DNA of 64,000 nucleotides from PALSA-1003 sp963791945 (lineage in GTDB: Bacteria; Pseudomonadota; Gammaproteobacteria; Burkholderiales; Casimicrobiaceae). The notes below the pieces were generated by a model. That model had not been told where the DNA came from and did no database searches. It saw only the letters and a list, made by a program, of their open reading frames with translations. Position numbers and translations under genes: made by a program. The stretch is from positions 310,001 to 374,000 of the forward strand of contig CAWBUD010000002.1 of assembly GCA_963791945.1 (NCBI GenBank). Reading direction: 5' to 3'. Shown one piece after another: positions 8,325 to 17,079 of this stretch (its first letter is position 1; every line of letters starts with the position of its first letter).

Positions 8325-9317
8325 ATGACCGGAACCACCGCCTCGGTCGTGCAGGACCGCGTCGCGAACCTGGATCGCGCCACGGCGATCACCTTCGTCG
8401 TCATGGTGTTGCTGTTCGCCGTGGCGCCGATCTTCATCTACCCGGTCTTCCTCATGAATGTGCTGTGCATGGCGCTCTTCGCCTGCGCGTTCAATCTGCT
8501 GATCGGGTTCGGCGGGCTGCTCTCCTTCGGCCACGCGATGTTCCTCGGCATGGCCGGCTACGTCTCCGCGCATGCCGCAAAGGTCTGGGGGCTGCCTCCC
8601 GAAGCCGCGATCGCCCTGGGCACGGCGACCGCCGCGCTGCTCGGCATCCTCGTGGGCCTGCTCGCGATCCGCCGCCAGGGAATCTACTTCGCGATGATCA
8701 CGCTGGCGCTGGCGCAGATGGTGTACTTCTTCTGCCTGCAGGCCGCGTTCACCCACGGCGAGGACGGCATCCAGTCGGTGCCGCGCGGACGGCTCTTCGC
8801 GCTCCTCGATCTCAACAACATCTGGGTGCTCTACTACGTGGTGCTGGCGATCTTCATCGCCGCTTTTCTGCTGATCTATCGGACCGCGCACTCGCCCTTC
8901 GGGCAGGTGCTGAAAGCGATCCGCGAAAACGAGGCGCGCGCGATCTCGCTGGGATACGACGCCGACCGCTACAAGCTGCTCGCGTTCGTGCTGTCCGCGA
9001 CCCTTGCGGGCCTCGCGGGCGCGACCAAGGCCATCGTCTTCCAGCTCGCTTCGCTCACCGACGTGCACTGGTCGATGTCGGGCGAGGTCGTGCTCATGAC
9101 GCTCCTCGGCGGCATGGGAACGATCTTCGGTCCCGTCGTGGGCGCGCTGATCATCGTCGGACTGCAGAACTATCTGGCTCCGTTCGGTCAGTGGGTCACG
9201 GTAATCACGGGCGCGATCTTCGTCGTCTGCGTGCTCGCTTTCCGACGCGGCATCGTCGGCGAGCTCGGGGCCTGGTGGAAGAAACGGCGCGCAGGCGATC
9301 GACCGACGTCGGCGTGA
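8325..9317 (+). CDS. livM: Liv-type ABC transporter permease LivM
   Basis: Second permease subunit, 330 residues. Multiple membrane segments are visible, along with the LivM words NLLIGFGGLLSFGHAMFLG, IRRQGIYFAMITLALAQM and the coupling loop KAIRENEARAISLGYD, followed by LLGGMGTIFGPVVGA. It starts at the ATG directly behind livH. The stop overlaps the GTG of the next gene (GTGA), which ties that gene to the liv transcript. Confidence 0.93.
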   Translation: MTGTTASVVQDRVANLDRATAITFVVMVLLFAVAPIFIYPVFLMNVLCMALFACAFNLLIGFGGLLSFGHAMFLGMAGYVSAHAAKVWGLPPEAAIALGTATAALLGILVGLLAIRRQGIYFAMITLALAQMVYFFCLQAAFTHGEDGIQSVPRGRLFALLDLNNIWVLYYVVLAIFIAAFLLIYRTAHSPFGQVLKAIRENEARAISLGYDADRYKLLAFVLSATLAGLAGATKAIVFQLASLTDVHWSMSGEVVLMTLLGGMGTIFGPVVGALIIVGLQNYLAPFGQWVTVITGAIFVVCVLAFRRGIVGELGAWWKKRRAGDRPTSA

Positions 9318-9880
9318 TCCGCGTCGCCCTTGCGGCCTGCGCGTGCCTGGGCGTCGTCGACGCCTGCGCGCAGGCCTACGACGTCGTAGGCCAATGCCGT
9401 TCCGGCGTACCCAACGGCGCGTACGAGCTCAGGATGACCGATGGCCGGCTGCTCGTGGCCGGGGCGTTCTCGCAGGGACGGATGACCGGCACCTTCATCT
9501 TCTGGAGCGCCGGCGGTGCGCGACTGGCCGTGCTGCCGCTCGACAACAACGCGCGCAGCGGCACCATCGCGCTGTGGTATACCGCACCCGACGGCCGGAG
9601 CGAGGCCGGTCACAAGCTCGAAGCGCCCTATGTCGACGACCGGCTGCACGGCATCGAGCGCTCCTGGTACGCGGACGGCGCGCGGCGTGCCGAGGTCCGG
9701 TACGAGCATGGCGAGCTCATGGAGGCGCGTGCGTGGGACGAGAGCGGCGCGCCGCTTGCCGAGGCCGAGGCGCGCAGCCTCGCCGAGCGCGATGGGGAAG
9801 CCGACGAGCGAGCCTATGCATCGCTCGTTGCGCTCGTGCGACAACACCTGCCCGTCTGTGAGCCTGAGGCGACCGGCTAG
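9314..9880 (+). CDS. Exported YwqK/MORN-like repeat protein of unknown function
   Basis: About 188 residues starting with a GTG that overlaps the livM stop. The N-terminus (VIRVALAACACLGVVDACAQA) reads as a signal peptide. The rest carries degenerate YwqK/MORN-like beta-hairpin repeats: DGRLLVAGAFSQGRMTGTF, then HGIERSWYADGARRAEVRY, followed by GELMEARAWDESG. YwqK itself is known as a toxin-antitoxin-associated family, but these repeats are common in proteins with no such role and I see no toxin partner. Its place at the end of a liv operon suggests co-expression, not necessarily a shared function. Confidence 0.7.
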   Translation: MIRVALAACACLGVVDACAQAYDVVGQCRSGVPNGAYELRMTDGRLLVAGAFSQGRMTGTFIFWSAGGARLAVLPLDNNARSGTIALWYTAPDGRSEAGHKLEAPYVDDRLHGIERSWYADGARRAEVRYEHGELMEARAWDESGAPLAEAEARSLAERDGEADERAYASLVALVRQHLPVCEPEATG

Positions 9881-9985
9881 CCCGCTCGCAGTTGACCGGC
9901 GTCGGGCCAGGCTCCATCATTTCCGTCAAGACGCGCGGCCATCGGTACACTACAACTTCTGAGGCCGCGTTCAAGGGAGGCGCTT

Positions 9986-10588
9986 ATGCGCTGCATCTCG
10001 AAGCTCGGAATGGTCGCCGTCGCCGCGGCGCTCGCAGGCTGCCAGTTCACGGGCGCGTATCACGACGCCGGGTACCGGCTGTCGGCCGATCCCTACACTG
10101 CGGATATTCCGCCGCGCCCCGTCTATCCGCAGTACGTCCTGACCTTCCCCGACAACACCATGTACTTCTATCCGATCTATCAGGACGAGCCGCGTCACGC
10201 CGACCTGAAGCTCGAAAGCATGCTGTGCGTCGTCGGCGGCGACGGGCATCTCGTGGTTGCCGCCAGCGTGAAGAACCTCGGCTCCAACATCGTGCCCGCG
10301 ATTCCCCTGCTGTCGGGCGACATGGGCGCGTTCCGGGTCGCGGCGACGGCCAGCACGGCGAGCGGCGCGCGCGAACAGGTCTACGCGACGCAGTACGTAT
10401 CGCTGCCCGTCGCGAACGCGGTGACGCTCGTGCTGGCGCCGCTCGCGACCCCGCCCGCCGACATCGTCCGGATCGACGTCGAAACCGACCCGGACCGGAT
10501 CGTCCCCGATCCGCTGCGCGACAACAACGTTCTCTCCTGGCAGGGGACGATGACCGCCGCGGCTCCCGAGTGCACCGTCCGGCATTAG
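9986..10588 (+). CDS. Lipoprotein of unknown function
   Basis: 200 residues starting at an ATG preceded by AAGGGAGG at about six bases. The N-terminus MRCISKLGMVAVAAALAGC ends in a clear lipobox (L-A-G-C), so the protein should be a lipid-anchored envelope protein. The mature part contains proline-rich YTADIPPRPVYPQYVL, then a beta-rich region with two Cys (one in MLCVVGGDG, one near the C-terminus). I do not recognise the family. A 105-bp gap separates it from the YwqK-like gene, so it may have its own promoter. Confidence 0.75.
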   Translation: MRCISKLGMVAVAAALAGCQFTGAYHDAGYRLSADPYTADIPPRPVYPQYVLTFPDNTMYFYPIYQDEPRHADLKLESMLCVVGGDGHLVVAASVKNLGSNIVPAIPLLSGDMGAFRVAATASTASGAREQVYATQYVSLPVANAVTLVLAPLATPPADIVRIDVETDPDRIVPDPLRDNNVLSWQGTMTAAAPECTVRH

Positions 10589-10631
10589 CCGACCCGCCGA
10601 AACCGCTCCACGCGTAAAGGCTCTCGAGCTC

Positions 10632-10654
10632 GGGCCGCGAACGACGCGCGGCCC
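10632..10654. terminator. GC-rich hairpin after the lipoprotein gene
   Basis: GGGCCGCG (10632-10639) pairs perfectly with CGCGGCCC (10647-10654) over a 7-base loop. The following bases (TCTGTCGCG) are only weakly T-rich, so termination would be inefficient or factor-assisted. It lies between the lipoprotein stop and the etfB promoter. Confidence 0.45.
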
Positions 10655-10686
10655 TCTGTCGCGTACAGCGGCTTGGTCGTTCCGGC

Positions 10687-10692
10687 TATAAT
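10687..10692 (+). promoter_or_regulatory. Candidate -10 box for etfB
   Basis: A perfect TATAAT at 10687-10692 in an otherwise GC-rich 172-bp gap, about 68 bp upstream of the etfB ATG. No good -35 hexamer is present at 16-18 bp, so the call rests on the -10 box and its position. Confidence 0.4.
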
Positions 10693-10760
10693 CGTGTCCT
10701 CGCACGCATCGCGTCCTCGCATGCGCGCTCCCGGCGCGGGCAAGCGCGCGGAAAATCCCC

Positions 10761-11525
10761 ATGAAAGTTCTCGTCCCGGTCAAGCGCGTCGTCGATTTCA
10801 ACGTCAAGGTACGGGTCAAGCCGGACGGATCCGGCGTCGATACCGCGAATGTCAAGATGTCGATGAACCCGTTCGACGAGATCGCGGTCGAGGAAGCCGT
10901 TCGCCTCAAGGAAAAGGGCCTCGCGACCGAGCTGGTCGTGGTGTCGTGCGGGATCGCGGCGTGCCAGGAGACGCTGCGGACCGCGCTGGCGTTGGGCGCC
11001 GACCGCGCGATTCTGATCGAGACCGACGTCGAGCTCCAGCCGCTCGCGGTGGCCAAGATCCTCAAGGCGATCGTGTTGAAGGAAAAGCCCCAGCTCGTCA
11101 TCATGGGCAAACAGGCGATCGACGACGACGCTAACCAGACGGGACAGATGCTCGCGGCGCTTCTCGACTGGCCGCAGGCGACGTTCGCGTCGAAGATCGA
11201 TCTCGCGTCGGCGGACGGCGGCATGCAGGCGACGGTCAAGCGCGAAATCGACGGCGGGCTCGAGACCCTCGCCATGCTGCTCCCGGCGGTGATCACCGCC
11301 GATCTGCGCTTGAACGAGCCGCGCTATGCGACGCTGCCCAACATCATGAAGGCCAAGAAGAAGCCGCTCGACGTCGTGAAGCCCGACACGCTCGGCGTCG
11401 ACGTCGCGCCGCGACTGGTCACGCTCAAGGTGGTCGAGCCGCCGAAGCGCAAGGGCGGCGGCAAGGTCGCGGACGCCAAGGAGCTCGTGGCGAAGCTCCG
11501 CAATGAAGCCAAGGTGATTTCGTGA
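10761..11525 (+). CDS. etfB: Electron transfer flavoprotein beta subunit
   Basis: 254 residues. Begins MKVLVPVKRVVDFNVKVRVK and contains SMNPFDEIAVEEAVRLKE, ELVVVSCG, DRAILIE and MGKQAIDDDANQTGQMLAALL, the standard beta-subunit and AMP-site words, ending with a Lys/Ala-rich tail. With EtfA it carries electrons from acyl-CoA dehydrogenases to ETF-quinone oxidoreductase, whose gene (with reading-frame problems) lies at 23391-25043. etfA follows 13 bp later. Confidence 0.96.
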   Translation: MKVLVPVKRVVDFNVKVRVKPDGSGVDTANVKMSMNPFDEIAVEEAVRLKEKGLATELVVVSCGIAACQETLRTALALGADRAILIETDVELQPLAVAKILKAIVLKEKPQLVIMGKQAIDDDANQTGQMLAALLDWPQATFASKIDLASADGGMQATVKREIDGGLETLAMLLPAVITADLRLNEPRYATLPNIMKAKKKPLDVVKPDTLGVDVAPRLVTLKVVEPPKRKGGGKVADAKELVAKLRNEAKVIS

Positions 11526-11538
11526 AGGGACGCGCTCC

Positions 11539-12471
11539 ATGACCCTCCTCGTCATCGCCGAGCACGACAAGGGATCTCTCAAGCCCGCGACCCAGCACGT
11601 CGTCGCGGCCGCGCAGAAAATCGGCGGCGAGATCCACGTTCTGGTCGCGGGGCACGACGCGAGCGCCGTGGCCCGCGGGGCCTCGAACATCGCCGGCGTC
11701 GCAAAGGTGCTGCACGCCGAAGCGCCGCACTTCGCCACGCCAACGGCGGGAGGGATCGCGGCGCTTGCCGTCGGGCTCGCCGACGCGTATACGCACATCC
11801 TTCTTCCCGCGACCAGCTTCGGCAAGGATGCGGCGCCGCGGATCGCGGCGCTTCTCGACGTCGCGCAGGTTTCCGACATCATCGCCGTGGAATCGTCCGA
11901 CACGTTCGTGCGCCCGATCTATGCCGGCAGTGCGTTCGCGACCGTGCAGTCGAGGGACCCGAAGAAAGTGATCACCGTCCGCACCACCGGTTTCGACGCG
12001 GCCGCGGCCAGCGGCGGCAGCGGCGTGGTGGAGCCGGTCGCAGCGCCGCCGGATCACGGCGCCGTGCGCGTCGTCGGGCAGGAGCTCACCAAGTCCGATC
12101 GCCCGGAGCTGACCAACGCCCGGATCGTCATTTCCGGCGGTCGCGGCTTGCAGAAGGGCGAGAATTTCAAGCTGCTCGAGGCGCTCGCGGACAAGCTCAA
12201 TGCCGCGATCGGCGCATCGCGCGCCGCGGTCGACGCCGGTTACGTGCCGAACGACTATCAGGTCGGCCAGACCGGCAAGATCGTGGCACCGGATCTGTAC
12301 ATCGCGGTAGGCATCTCGGGCGCCATCCAGCACCTCGCGGGCATGAAGGACAGCAAGGTGATCGTCGCGATCAACAAGGATCCCGAAGCGCCGATCTTCC
12401 AGATCGCTGACTACGGCCTGGTCGGCGACCTGTTCGAGATCATCCCGCAGCTCACGGCGGAGCTTGAGTGA
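11539..12471 (+). CDS. etfA: Electron transfer flavoprotein alpha subunit
   Basis: 310 residues. The C-terminal FAD domain is clear: SGGRGLQKGENFKLLEALAD, then GASRAAVDAGYVPNDYQVGQTG and the segment LYIAVGISGAIQHLAGMKDSK, followed by INKDPEAPIFQIADYGLVGD. It is the FAD-binding partner of EtfB and the operon spacing fits. Four bases separate its stop from the ATG of the acyl-CoA dehydrogenase. Confidence 0.97.
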   Translation: MTLLVIAEHDKGSLKPATQHVVAAAQKIGGEIHVLVAGHDASAVARGASNIAGVAKVLHAEAPHFATPTAGGIAALAVGLADAYTHILLPATSFGKDAAPRIAALLDVAQVSDIIAVESSDTFVRPIYAGSAFATVQSRDPKKVITVRTTGFDAAAASGGSGVVEPVAAPPDHGAVRVVGQELTKSDRPELTNARIVISGGRGLQKGENFKLLEALADKLNAAIGASRAAVDAGYVPNDYQVGQTGKIVAPDLYIAVGISGAIQHLAGMKDSKVIVAINKDPEAPIFQIADYGLVGDLFEIIPQLTAELE

Positions 12472-12475
12472 ACGC

Positions 12476-14272
12476 ATGAGCCAGTATCACGCGCCACTGA
12501 AAGAGATGCACTTCGTCCTGCACGAGCTGGCCGGGCTGGAGCAGGTCGGCAAGCTTCCGGGTTTCGAGGAGGCGACCTCCGACACGGTCGCGGCCGTGCT
12601 CGACGAAGCGGCGAAGTTCGCGACCGAAGTGCTCGATCCGTTGAACGCGGTGGGCGACCGCGAGGGCGCACGCCGTCTCGACGACGGCACGGTCAAGACC
12701 GCGCCCGGGTTCAAGGACGCGTATCTCAAGTACTGCGCCAACGGCTGGAACGGACTCACTAAAAATCCGGAGTTCGGCGGCCAGGGACTGCCGCAACTGG
12801 TCGCGGCCGCGGTCGAGGAGATGTGGCACGCATCGAACATGGCGTTCGACCTCTGTCCTCTGCTGACCCAAGGCGCGATCGAGGCGATCGAGCTTTGCGG
12901 CACGCCCGCGCAGAAGGAGCGGTTCCTGCCCAAGATGGTCGAGGGCGTGTGGACCGGCACGATGAATCTGACCGAGCCGCAGGCCGGGTCCGACCTGGCT
13001 GCGGTGCGCACGCGCGCCGTGCCGCAACCCGATGGCAGCTACAAGCTCTACGGGCAGAAGATCTTCATCACCTACGGCGAGCAGGATTACACCGAGAACA
13101 TCATCCATCTGGTGCTCGGGCGAACACCGACCGCGCCCGAAGGCGTGAAAGGCATCTCGCTGTTCATCGTGCCCAAGTTCCTGGTCAACGGCGACGGCTC
13201 GCTCGGGGCCCGCAACGATGTGCATTGCGTGTCGCTTGAGCACAAGCTCGGGATTCACGCGAGCCCCACGGCGGTGCTCGCCTACGGCGATCACGGCGGC
13301 GCGACGGGCTATCTCGTCGGCGAGGAGAATCGCGGGCTCGAGTACATGTTCATCATGATGAACCTGGCGCGCTTCTCGGTCGGGCTCGAAGGCGTCGGCA
13401 TCGCCGAGCGCGCCTACCAGCGCGCGACGGCCTACGCGAAGGAGCGCGTGCAGGGACGCGCGATCGGCGAGGGGAGCGCGAAGGGCGCGACCATCATCCA
13501 GCACCCGGACGTGCGCCGGATGCTGCTGTCGATGAAGGCGCAGACCGAGGCGATGCGCGCGCTCGCCTACGTCACCGCGGCGGCGCTCGACAACGCTCGG
13601 GCGCATGCGGATCCGGAGGCCCGGAAGCGCCATCAGGCCTTCGTCGACCTGATGATCCCGATCGTCAAGGGCTGGTGCACGGAGACCGCGCAGGAGGTCG
13701 CCTATACCGGGGTCCAGGTCCACGGCGGCATGGGCTTCATCGAGGAGACCGGCGCCGCGCAGCACTACCGCGATGCGCGCATCATCACCATCTACGAGGG
13801 GACGACCGGCATCCAGGCCAATGATCTAGTCGGCCGCAAGACCGCGCGCGACGCCGGCGCCACGGCCTTCGCGGTGATCGAGGAAATGCGCAAGCTCGAT
13901 AGCGAGCTGGCACGGCAGCCCGGCGGCGAATTCGCCGCCATCCGCCGCGAGCTTGCGGTTGCGGTGACCGCCTTGCGCGCCGCCGTCGAATGGATCGTCA
14001 AGACCTATGGCAGCGACCCTCGGGCCGCGCACGCGGCCTCGGTGCCGTATCTCAAGCTCTGGGGTCTCACCGCCGGTGGCTGGCAGATGGCCCGCGCGGC
14101 GCTCGCCGCCGCGAAACGATTGGCCGACGGGGCGGACCCCGGATTCCATCGCGCAAAGATCGCCACCGCCCGCTTCTACGCCGACTACTTCCTTCCCCAG
14201 ACACGCGCGCTCGAGCACGCCGTGGTGACCGCGGGCGAAAGCGTGCTCGCGCTCGCCGACGAGCAGTTCTGA
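12476..14272 (+). CDS. Acyl-CoA dehydrogenase, long form (DmdC-like family)
   Basis: 598 residues, longer than the roughly 380-residue classical acyl-CoA dehydrogenases because of N- and C-terminal extensions seen in the DmdC / 3-methylmercaptopropionyl-CoA dehydrogenase-like branch. Visible features: N-terminal YHAPLKEMHFVLHEL, the FAD/substrate segment TGTMNLTEPQAGSDLAAVRT, the YGQKIFITYGEQD loop, VQVHGGMGFIEETGAAQHYRD, and IYEGTTGIQANDL with the probable catalytic Glu. It is co-transcribed with etfAB, its obvious electron acceptor. I take the ATG at 12476; a TTG 12 bp upstream overlaps etfA. The substrate is unknown: medium-chain or sulfur-containing acyl-CoAs are possible. Confidence 0.9.
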   Translation: MSQYHAPLKEMHFVLHELAGLEQVGKLPGFEEATSDTVAAVLDEAAKFATEVLDPLNAVGDREGARRLDDGTVKTAPGFKDAYLKYCANGWNGLTKNPEFGGQGLPQLVAAAVEEMWHASNMAFDLCPLLTQGAIEAIELCGTPAQKERFLPKMVEGVWTGTMNLTEPQAGSDLAAVRTRAVPQPDGSYKLYGQKIFITYGEQDYTENIIHLVLGRTPTAPEGVKGISLFIVPKFLVNGDGSLGARNDVHCVSLEHKLGIHASPTAVLAYGDHGGATGYLVGEENRGLEYMFIMMNLARFSVGLEGVGIAERAYQRATAYAKERVQGRAIGEGSAKGATIIQHPDVRRMLLSMKAQTEAMRALAYVTAAALDNARAHADPEARKRHQAFVDLMIPIVKGWCTETAQEVAYTGVQVHGGMGFIEETGAAQHYRDARIITIYEGTTGIQANDLVGRKTARDAGATAFAVIEEMRKLDSELARQPGGEFAAIRRELAVAVTALRAAVEWIVKTYGSDPRAAHAASVPYLKLWGLTAGGWQMARAALAAAKRLADGADPGFHRAKIATARFYADYFLPQTRALEHAVVTAGESVLALADEQF

Positions 14273-14371
14273 TCCGGTCCGGCGGTTCGACCCTCTCCTT
14301 CCGGGTCCGGCGCGAGGCGTGCGGAACGCGCACCGCGTCGGCGCGGTCCTAAAGCCCCGGATGGAACGAGC

Positions 14372-16084
14372 GTGAACGTGAGCATGAGATCGAGAAGTAT
14401 CCTGGCAGGCGTTGTGGTCCTGGCGATGGCTGCGCCGGCGAGCGCGGCCCTTGCGGATCCGCTCTCGGTGGTGGCACCGCTGCCGCCGGGGACGTTCCCC
14501 GTGGGCTGCAGCAACGTCGAGCAGGACTTCACACGCGTCCAGCCCGGGGAGTCCGCCCAGGAATATTGGGAAGGGTTTCCCGCGGGCGGCCGCGAGCGCT
14601 ACGTCGATCAGCTTCTGCTCGATCCCGCGCACGTATTGCGCATCGACCTTCGCGTGCCCGACGATCGCGAGCTCTACTTCGATCGCGCGACCACGACCGT
14701 CGCTTACGATTTCCTCGTCTGCTATCCGACGAGCGCATCCAATCCGTATCCGGACTACCTGCTCCCGGGCGGGAACCCTGTCCCGCACATGCAGCGCGGC
14801 GGCGATCCGCCCGTCTTTCCGGACGATGCGACGCGCTTCCCGGTGATCCTGTTCTCGCACGGGCTCATGGGCAGCCCCCTCACGCCGGAGTACCTCGCGG
14901 CGCTGACCTATTTCGCGAGCTACGGCTTCGTCGTCGTCGCGCCCTTTCATGGCGACCCGCGCTTCGCGGACATCCAGCCCGACAACCTTTCCGATTTCAT
15001 TTACGCGGCGCTGCATTTTCCGAGCTACACGGAAATGCAGGCGATCCGGGCCCTGTCGAGCGCCGCCGCGCTCGACGTGCTGACGACGGCTCCGGGTTTT
15101 GCCGATCGCATCGATCCGAATCGCATCTCGGGCTTCGGTGCGAGCCTCGGCGGCGAAACGCTGCTGCTGCAGGCGGGCGCGAGATTAACGACTACGATCG
15201 GATTGTCGTCCAAGCAGGTCGTCGCCGACCCGCGGCTGAACGCCGTTGTCGGTTACGTTCCGTACTTCGGCCAGCCGTTCTTTCCGGCCTTCGGGCGCGA
15301 CCAGCACGGGCTGGACGACATGACGGTGCCTTTCCTGGGCATCAGCGGCACCGCCGACACCACCGCGCCGCTGGGTCCCACGATCCAGGGCGTCGAACGC
15401 CTCGCGGGATCGAAGTACCTCGTGACGCTCGCCGGCGTGACCCACCATTTCGACGTGCCAAGCACCAACGACATCTTCACCTGGTCGCTCGTGTTCATCG
15501 CCGCTCACGGGCTGGACGACCGCATGCGCCGCGTTCAGCTCGCGCGGATGACGAGCGTGTCGGGCGGCGGGGGCGATGCGCTCATCATCGACTATACCGC
15601 GCCGGCGCAACCGTTCCTGCCGGGCGAGGCCGACGCGGTCGAGTACCATCGCGACGCGACCGATCACTACTTCATCACCGCGGACCCGCGCGAATCCGCC
15701 GCGCTCGACGCCGGCGGCGAATGGATCCGCACCGGCCGGGAATTCAAGGTGTTCGGCCTGGGAAGCGGCCTCGGCGTGCCCGCCTGCCGCTTCTTCAGCG
15801 CACCGGCGCTTTCGCCGGACACGCACTTCTTCACCATCAATCCCCTGGAGTGCGCGGTGGTGAAGACGAGCCCGCTGTGGCTCTACGAGGGATTCGCTTT
15901 CGAAGCGCAGCCGCCCGATGCCAACGCCGACTGCCCCGCAGACCGCATCCCGGTCGTGCGCCTCTACAACAACGGGATGAACGGCCAGCCCAACCATCGC
16001 TTCCTCACCAGCCGGAGCGAAGTCGCGGCGACCCAGGCCGACGGGTGGGCCCTCGAGGGTCCCGTGTTCTGCGCCGCGCCGTAA
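14372..16084 (+). CDS. Secreted alpha/beta hydrolase with C-terminal DUF5648-like module
   Basis: About 570 residues: a signal peptide (ILAGVVVLAMAAPASAALA), an alpha/beta-hydrolase domain, then a C-terminal module. The hydrolase shows VILFSHGLMGSPLTPEYLAAL (oxyanion region), the nucleophile elbow GFGASLGGE, and GVTHHFDVP near the expected catalytic His; it resembles platelet-activating-factor-acetylhydrolase/dienelactone-hydrolase relatives. From about residue 415 the words VEYHRDATDHYFITADPRE, GGEWIRTGREFKVF and THFFTINPLECA match the DUF5648 repeat found on secreted proteins. Start: GTG at 14372 or ATG at 14384; both keep the signal peptide. The role of the C-terminal module is unknown and could be adhesive or carbohydrate-binding. 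Confidence 0.8.
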   Translation: MNVSMRSRSILAGVVVLAMAAPASAALADPLSVVAPLPPGTFPVGCSNVEQDFTRVQPGESAQEYWEGFPAGGRERYVDQLLLDPAHVLRIDLRVPDDRELYFDRATTTVAYDFLVCYPTSASNPYPDYLLPGGNPVPHMQRGGDPPVFPDDATRFPVILFSHGLMGSPLTPEYLAALTYFASYGFVVVAPFHGDPRFADIQPDNLSDFIYAALHFPSYTEMQAIRALSSAAALDVLTTAPGFADRIDPNRISGFGASLGGETLLLQAGARLTTTIGLSSKQVVADPRLNAVVGYVPYFGQPFFPAFGRDQHGLDDMTVPFLGISGTADTTAPLGPTIQGVERLAGSKYLVTLAGVTHHFDVPSTNDIFTWSLVFIAAHGLDDRMRRVQLARMTSVSGGGGDALIIDYTAPAQPFLPGEADAVEYHRDATDHYFITADPRESAALDAGGEWIRTGREFKVFGLGSGLGVPACRFFSAPALSPDTHFFTINPLECAVVKTSPLWLYEGFAFEAQPPDANADCPADRIPVVRLYNNGMNGQPNHRFLTSRSEVAATQADGWALEGPVFCAAP

Positions 16085-16139
16085 GAGCGAAGCCGGGCAG
16101 GGCCGGCCGATGCCTCCGAGGCGAACGCTCGAGGCGAGC

Positions 16140-16970
16140 TCAGCTCGCGCTGCTCAGCCAGAGCCCGTAGAGCGGGCCGCTCAGCCACGTCGCCGCATCG
16201 ACGATGGACGAGGGAAGCGCGAGCGGCTTCAGGATCATGCGCGTCAGCATTTCGGCCGGGGCATGGCGGCGAACGAGCGTCGTCAAATCGCGGCTGAACG
16301 CTCGATAGCTCGCGTCGAACGATTGACAATCCGGGTTCGGCGCGAAATCCCAGACATGCCGGTACGCGCATCGGCCGTCTTCGCTCCTCGTCGCGAGCAG
16401 CCGCCTGATCAGCGTCAGACCCACGCGCGCGCGGGATCGCCCCTCGCGTCGCTGATAGCGGGCGAAATGGCGAAGGAACATCTTGTAGTGATGGACTTCG
16501 TCAGAGTAGATGAGGAAGGCCAGCCGTCCGAGAACCGGCTCGCGTGAATATCCGTGGATTGCCCGGTAGAGCGCCGACGTACCCATCTCGACGATGCATC
16601 GCGCGGCGAGCTCCAGGGCGCGCGAGGGCTCGAGTTCGGGTACGGTGCAGGTGCGCGAGTAGTCGTTCAGAAACGAGCGAAACCGGCGCTCCCAATCGAA
16701 CCGCGGCCAGAGACGCTCGACGTAAGCGCGCAGCGCTGCCCCGTGCCTCAGCTCCTCGGGTTCCCACGACAACCTCAGCCAGCGCGCGAACTCCTCGTCG
16801 TCGGCGAAGAACGCGCGCAGGTTCTGCGCATACAGGTCGGAGCCCGTCTCGATGAACGATGCGGTCGTTACGATCTTGAAGGTAAGCCAGTCAGTGCCGA
16901 GGGCGGAACGGTCCACGCGTCCGAGGTCGATATCCTCGAGCTCCCAGTGGCGTGCGGTCATTGCGGACAT
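16140..16970 (-). CDS. Ferritin-like diiron-carboxylate protein of unknown function
   Basis: 276 residues, mostly helical. A four-helix-bundle diiron site can be laid out: Glu41 in TASFIETGSD, E73-x-x-H76 in PEELRHGAAL, Glu128 in CIVEMGTSALY, and an E/D-x-x-H in YSDEVHHYKMF (157-161). The spacing resembles acyl-ACP desaturase or other ferritin-like oxygenases rather than storage ferritin. The C-terminal 100 residues are basic and end with a hydrophobic stretch. The gene is convergent with the secreted hydrolase and stands alone. Substrate unknown; oxidation of a lipid or aromatic compound is a guess. Confidence 0.7.
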   Translation of the reverse strand: MSAMTARHWELEDIDLGRVDRSALGTDWLTFKIVTTASFIETGSDLYAQNLRAFFADDEEFARWLRLSWEPEELRHGAALRAYVERLWPRFDWERRFRSFLNDYSRTCTVPELEPSRALELAARCIVEMGTSALYRAIHGYSREPVLGRLAFLIYSDEVHHYKMFLRHFARYQRREGRSRARVGLTLIRRLLATRSEDGRCAYRHVWDFAPNPDCQSFDASYRAFSRDLTTLVRRHAPAEMLTRMILKPLALPSSIVDAATWLSGPLYGLWLSSAS

Positions 16971-17079
16971 CGGCGATCCTTCATCGGGTCCGGAGAAGCT
17001 TACGACTGGCTTGCAGGCTCAACTTGTTAGATGCGGGCGGCCGCAGTGCGGTTCAACCGGCTCGGGACAAGACCGGCCA

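Noticed and set aside
9314..10588. Toxin-antitoxin system implied by the YwqK-like protein
   Set aside because: The protein is exported and no toxin gene is adjacent; YwqK-like repeats also occur in unrelated proteins.
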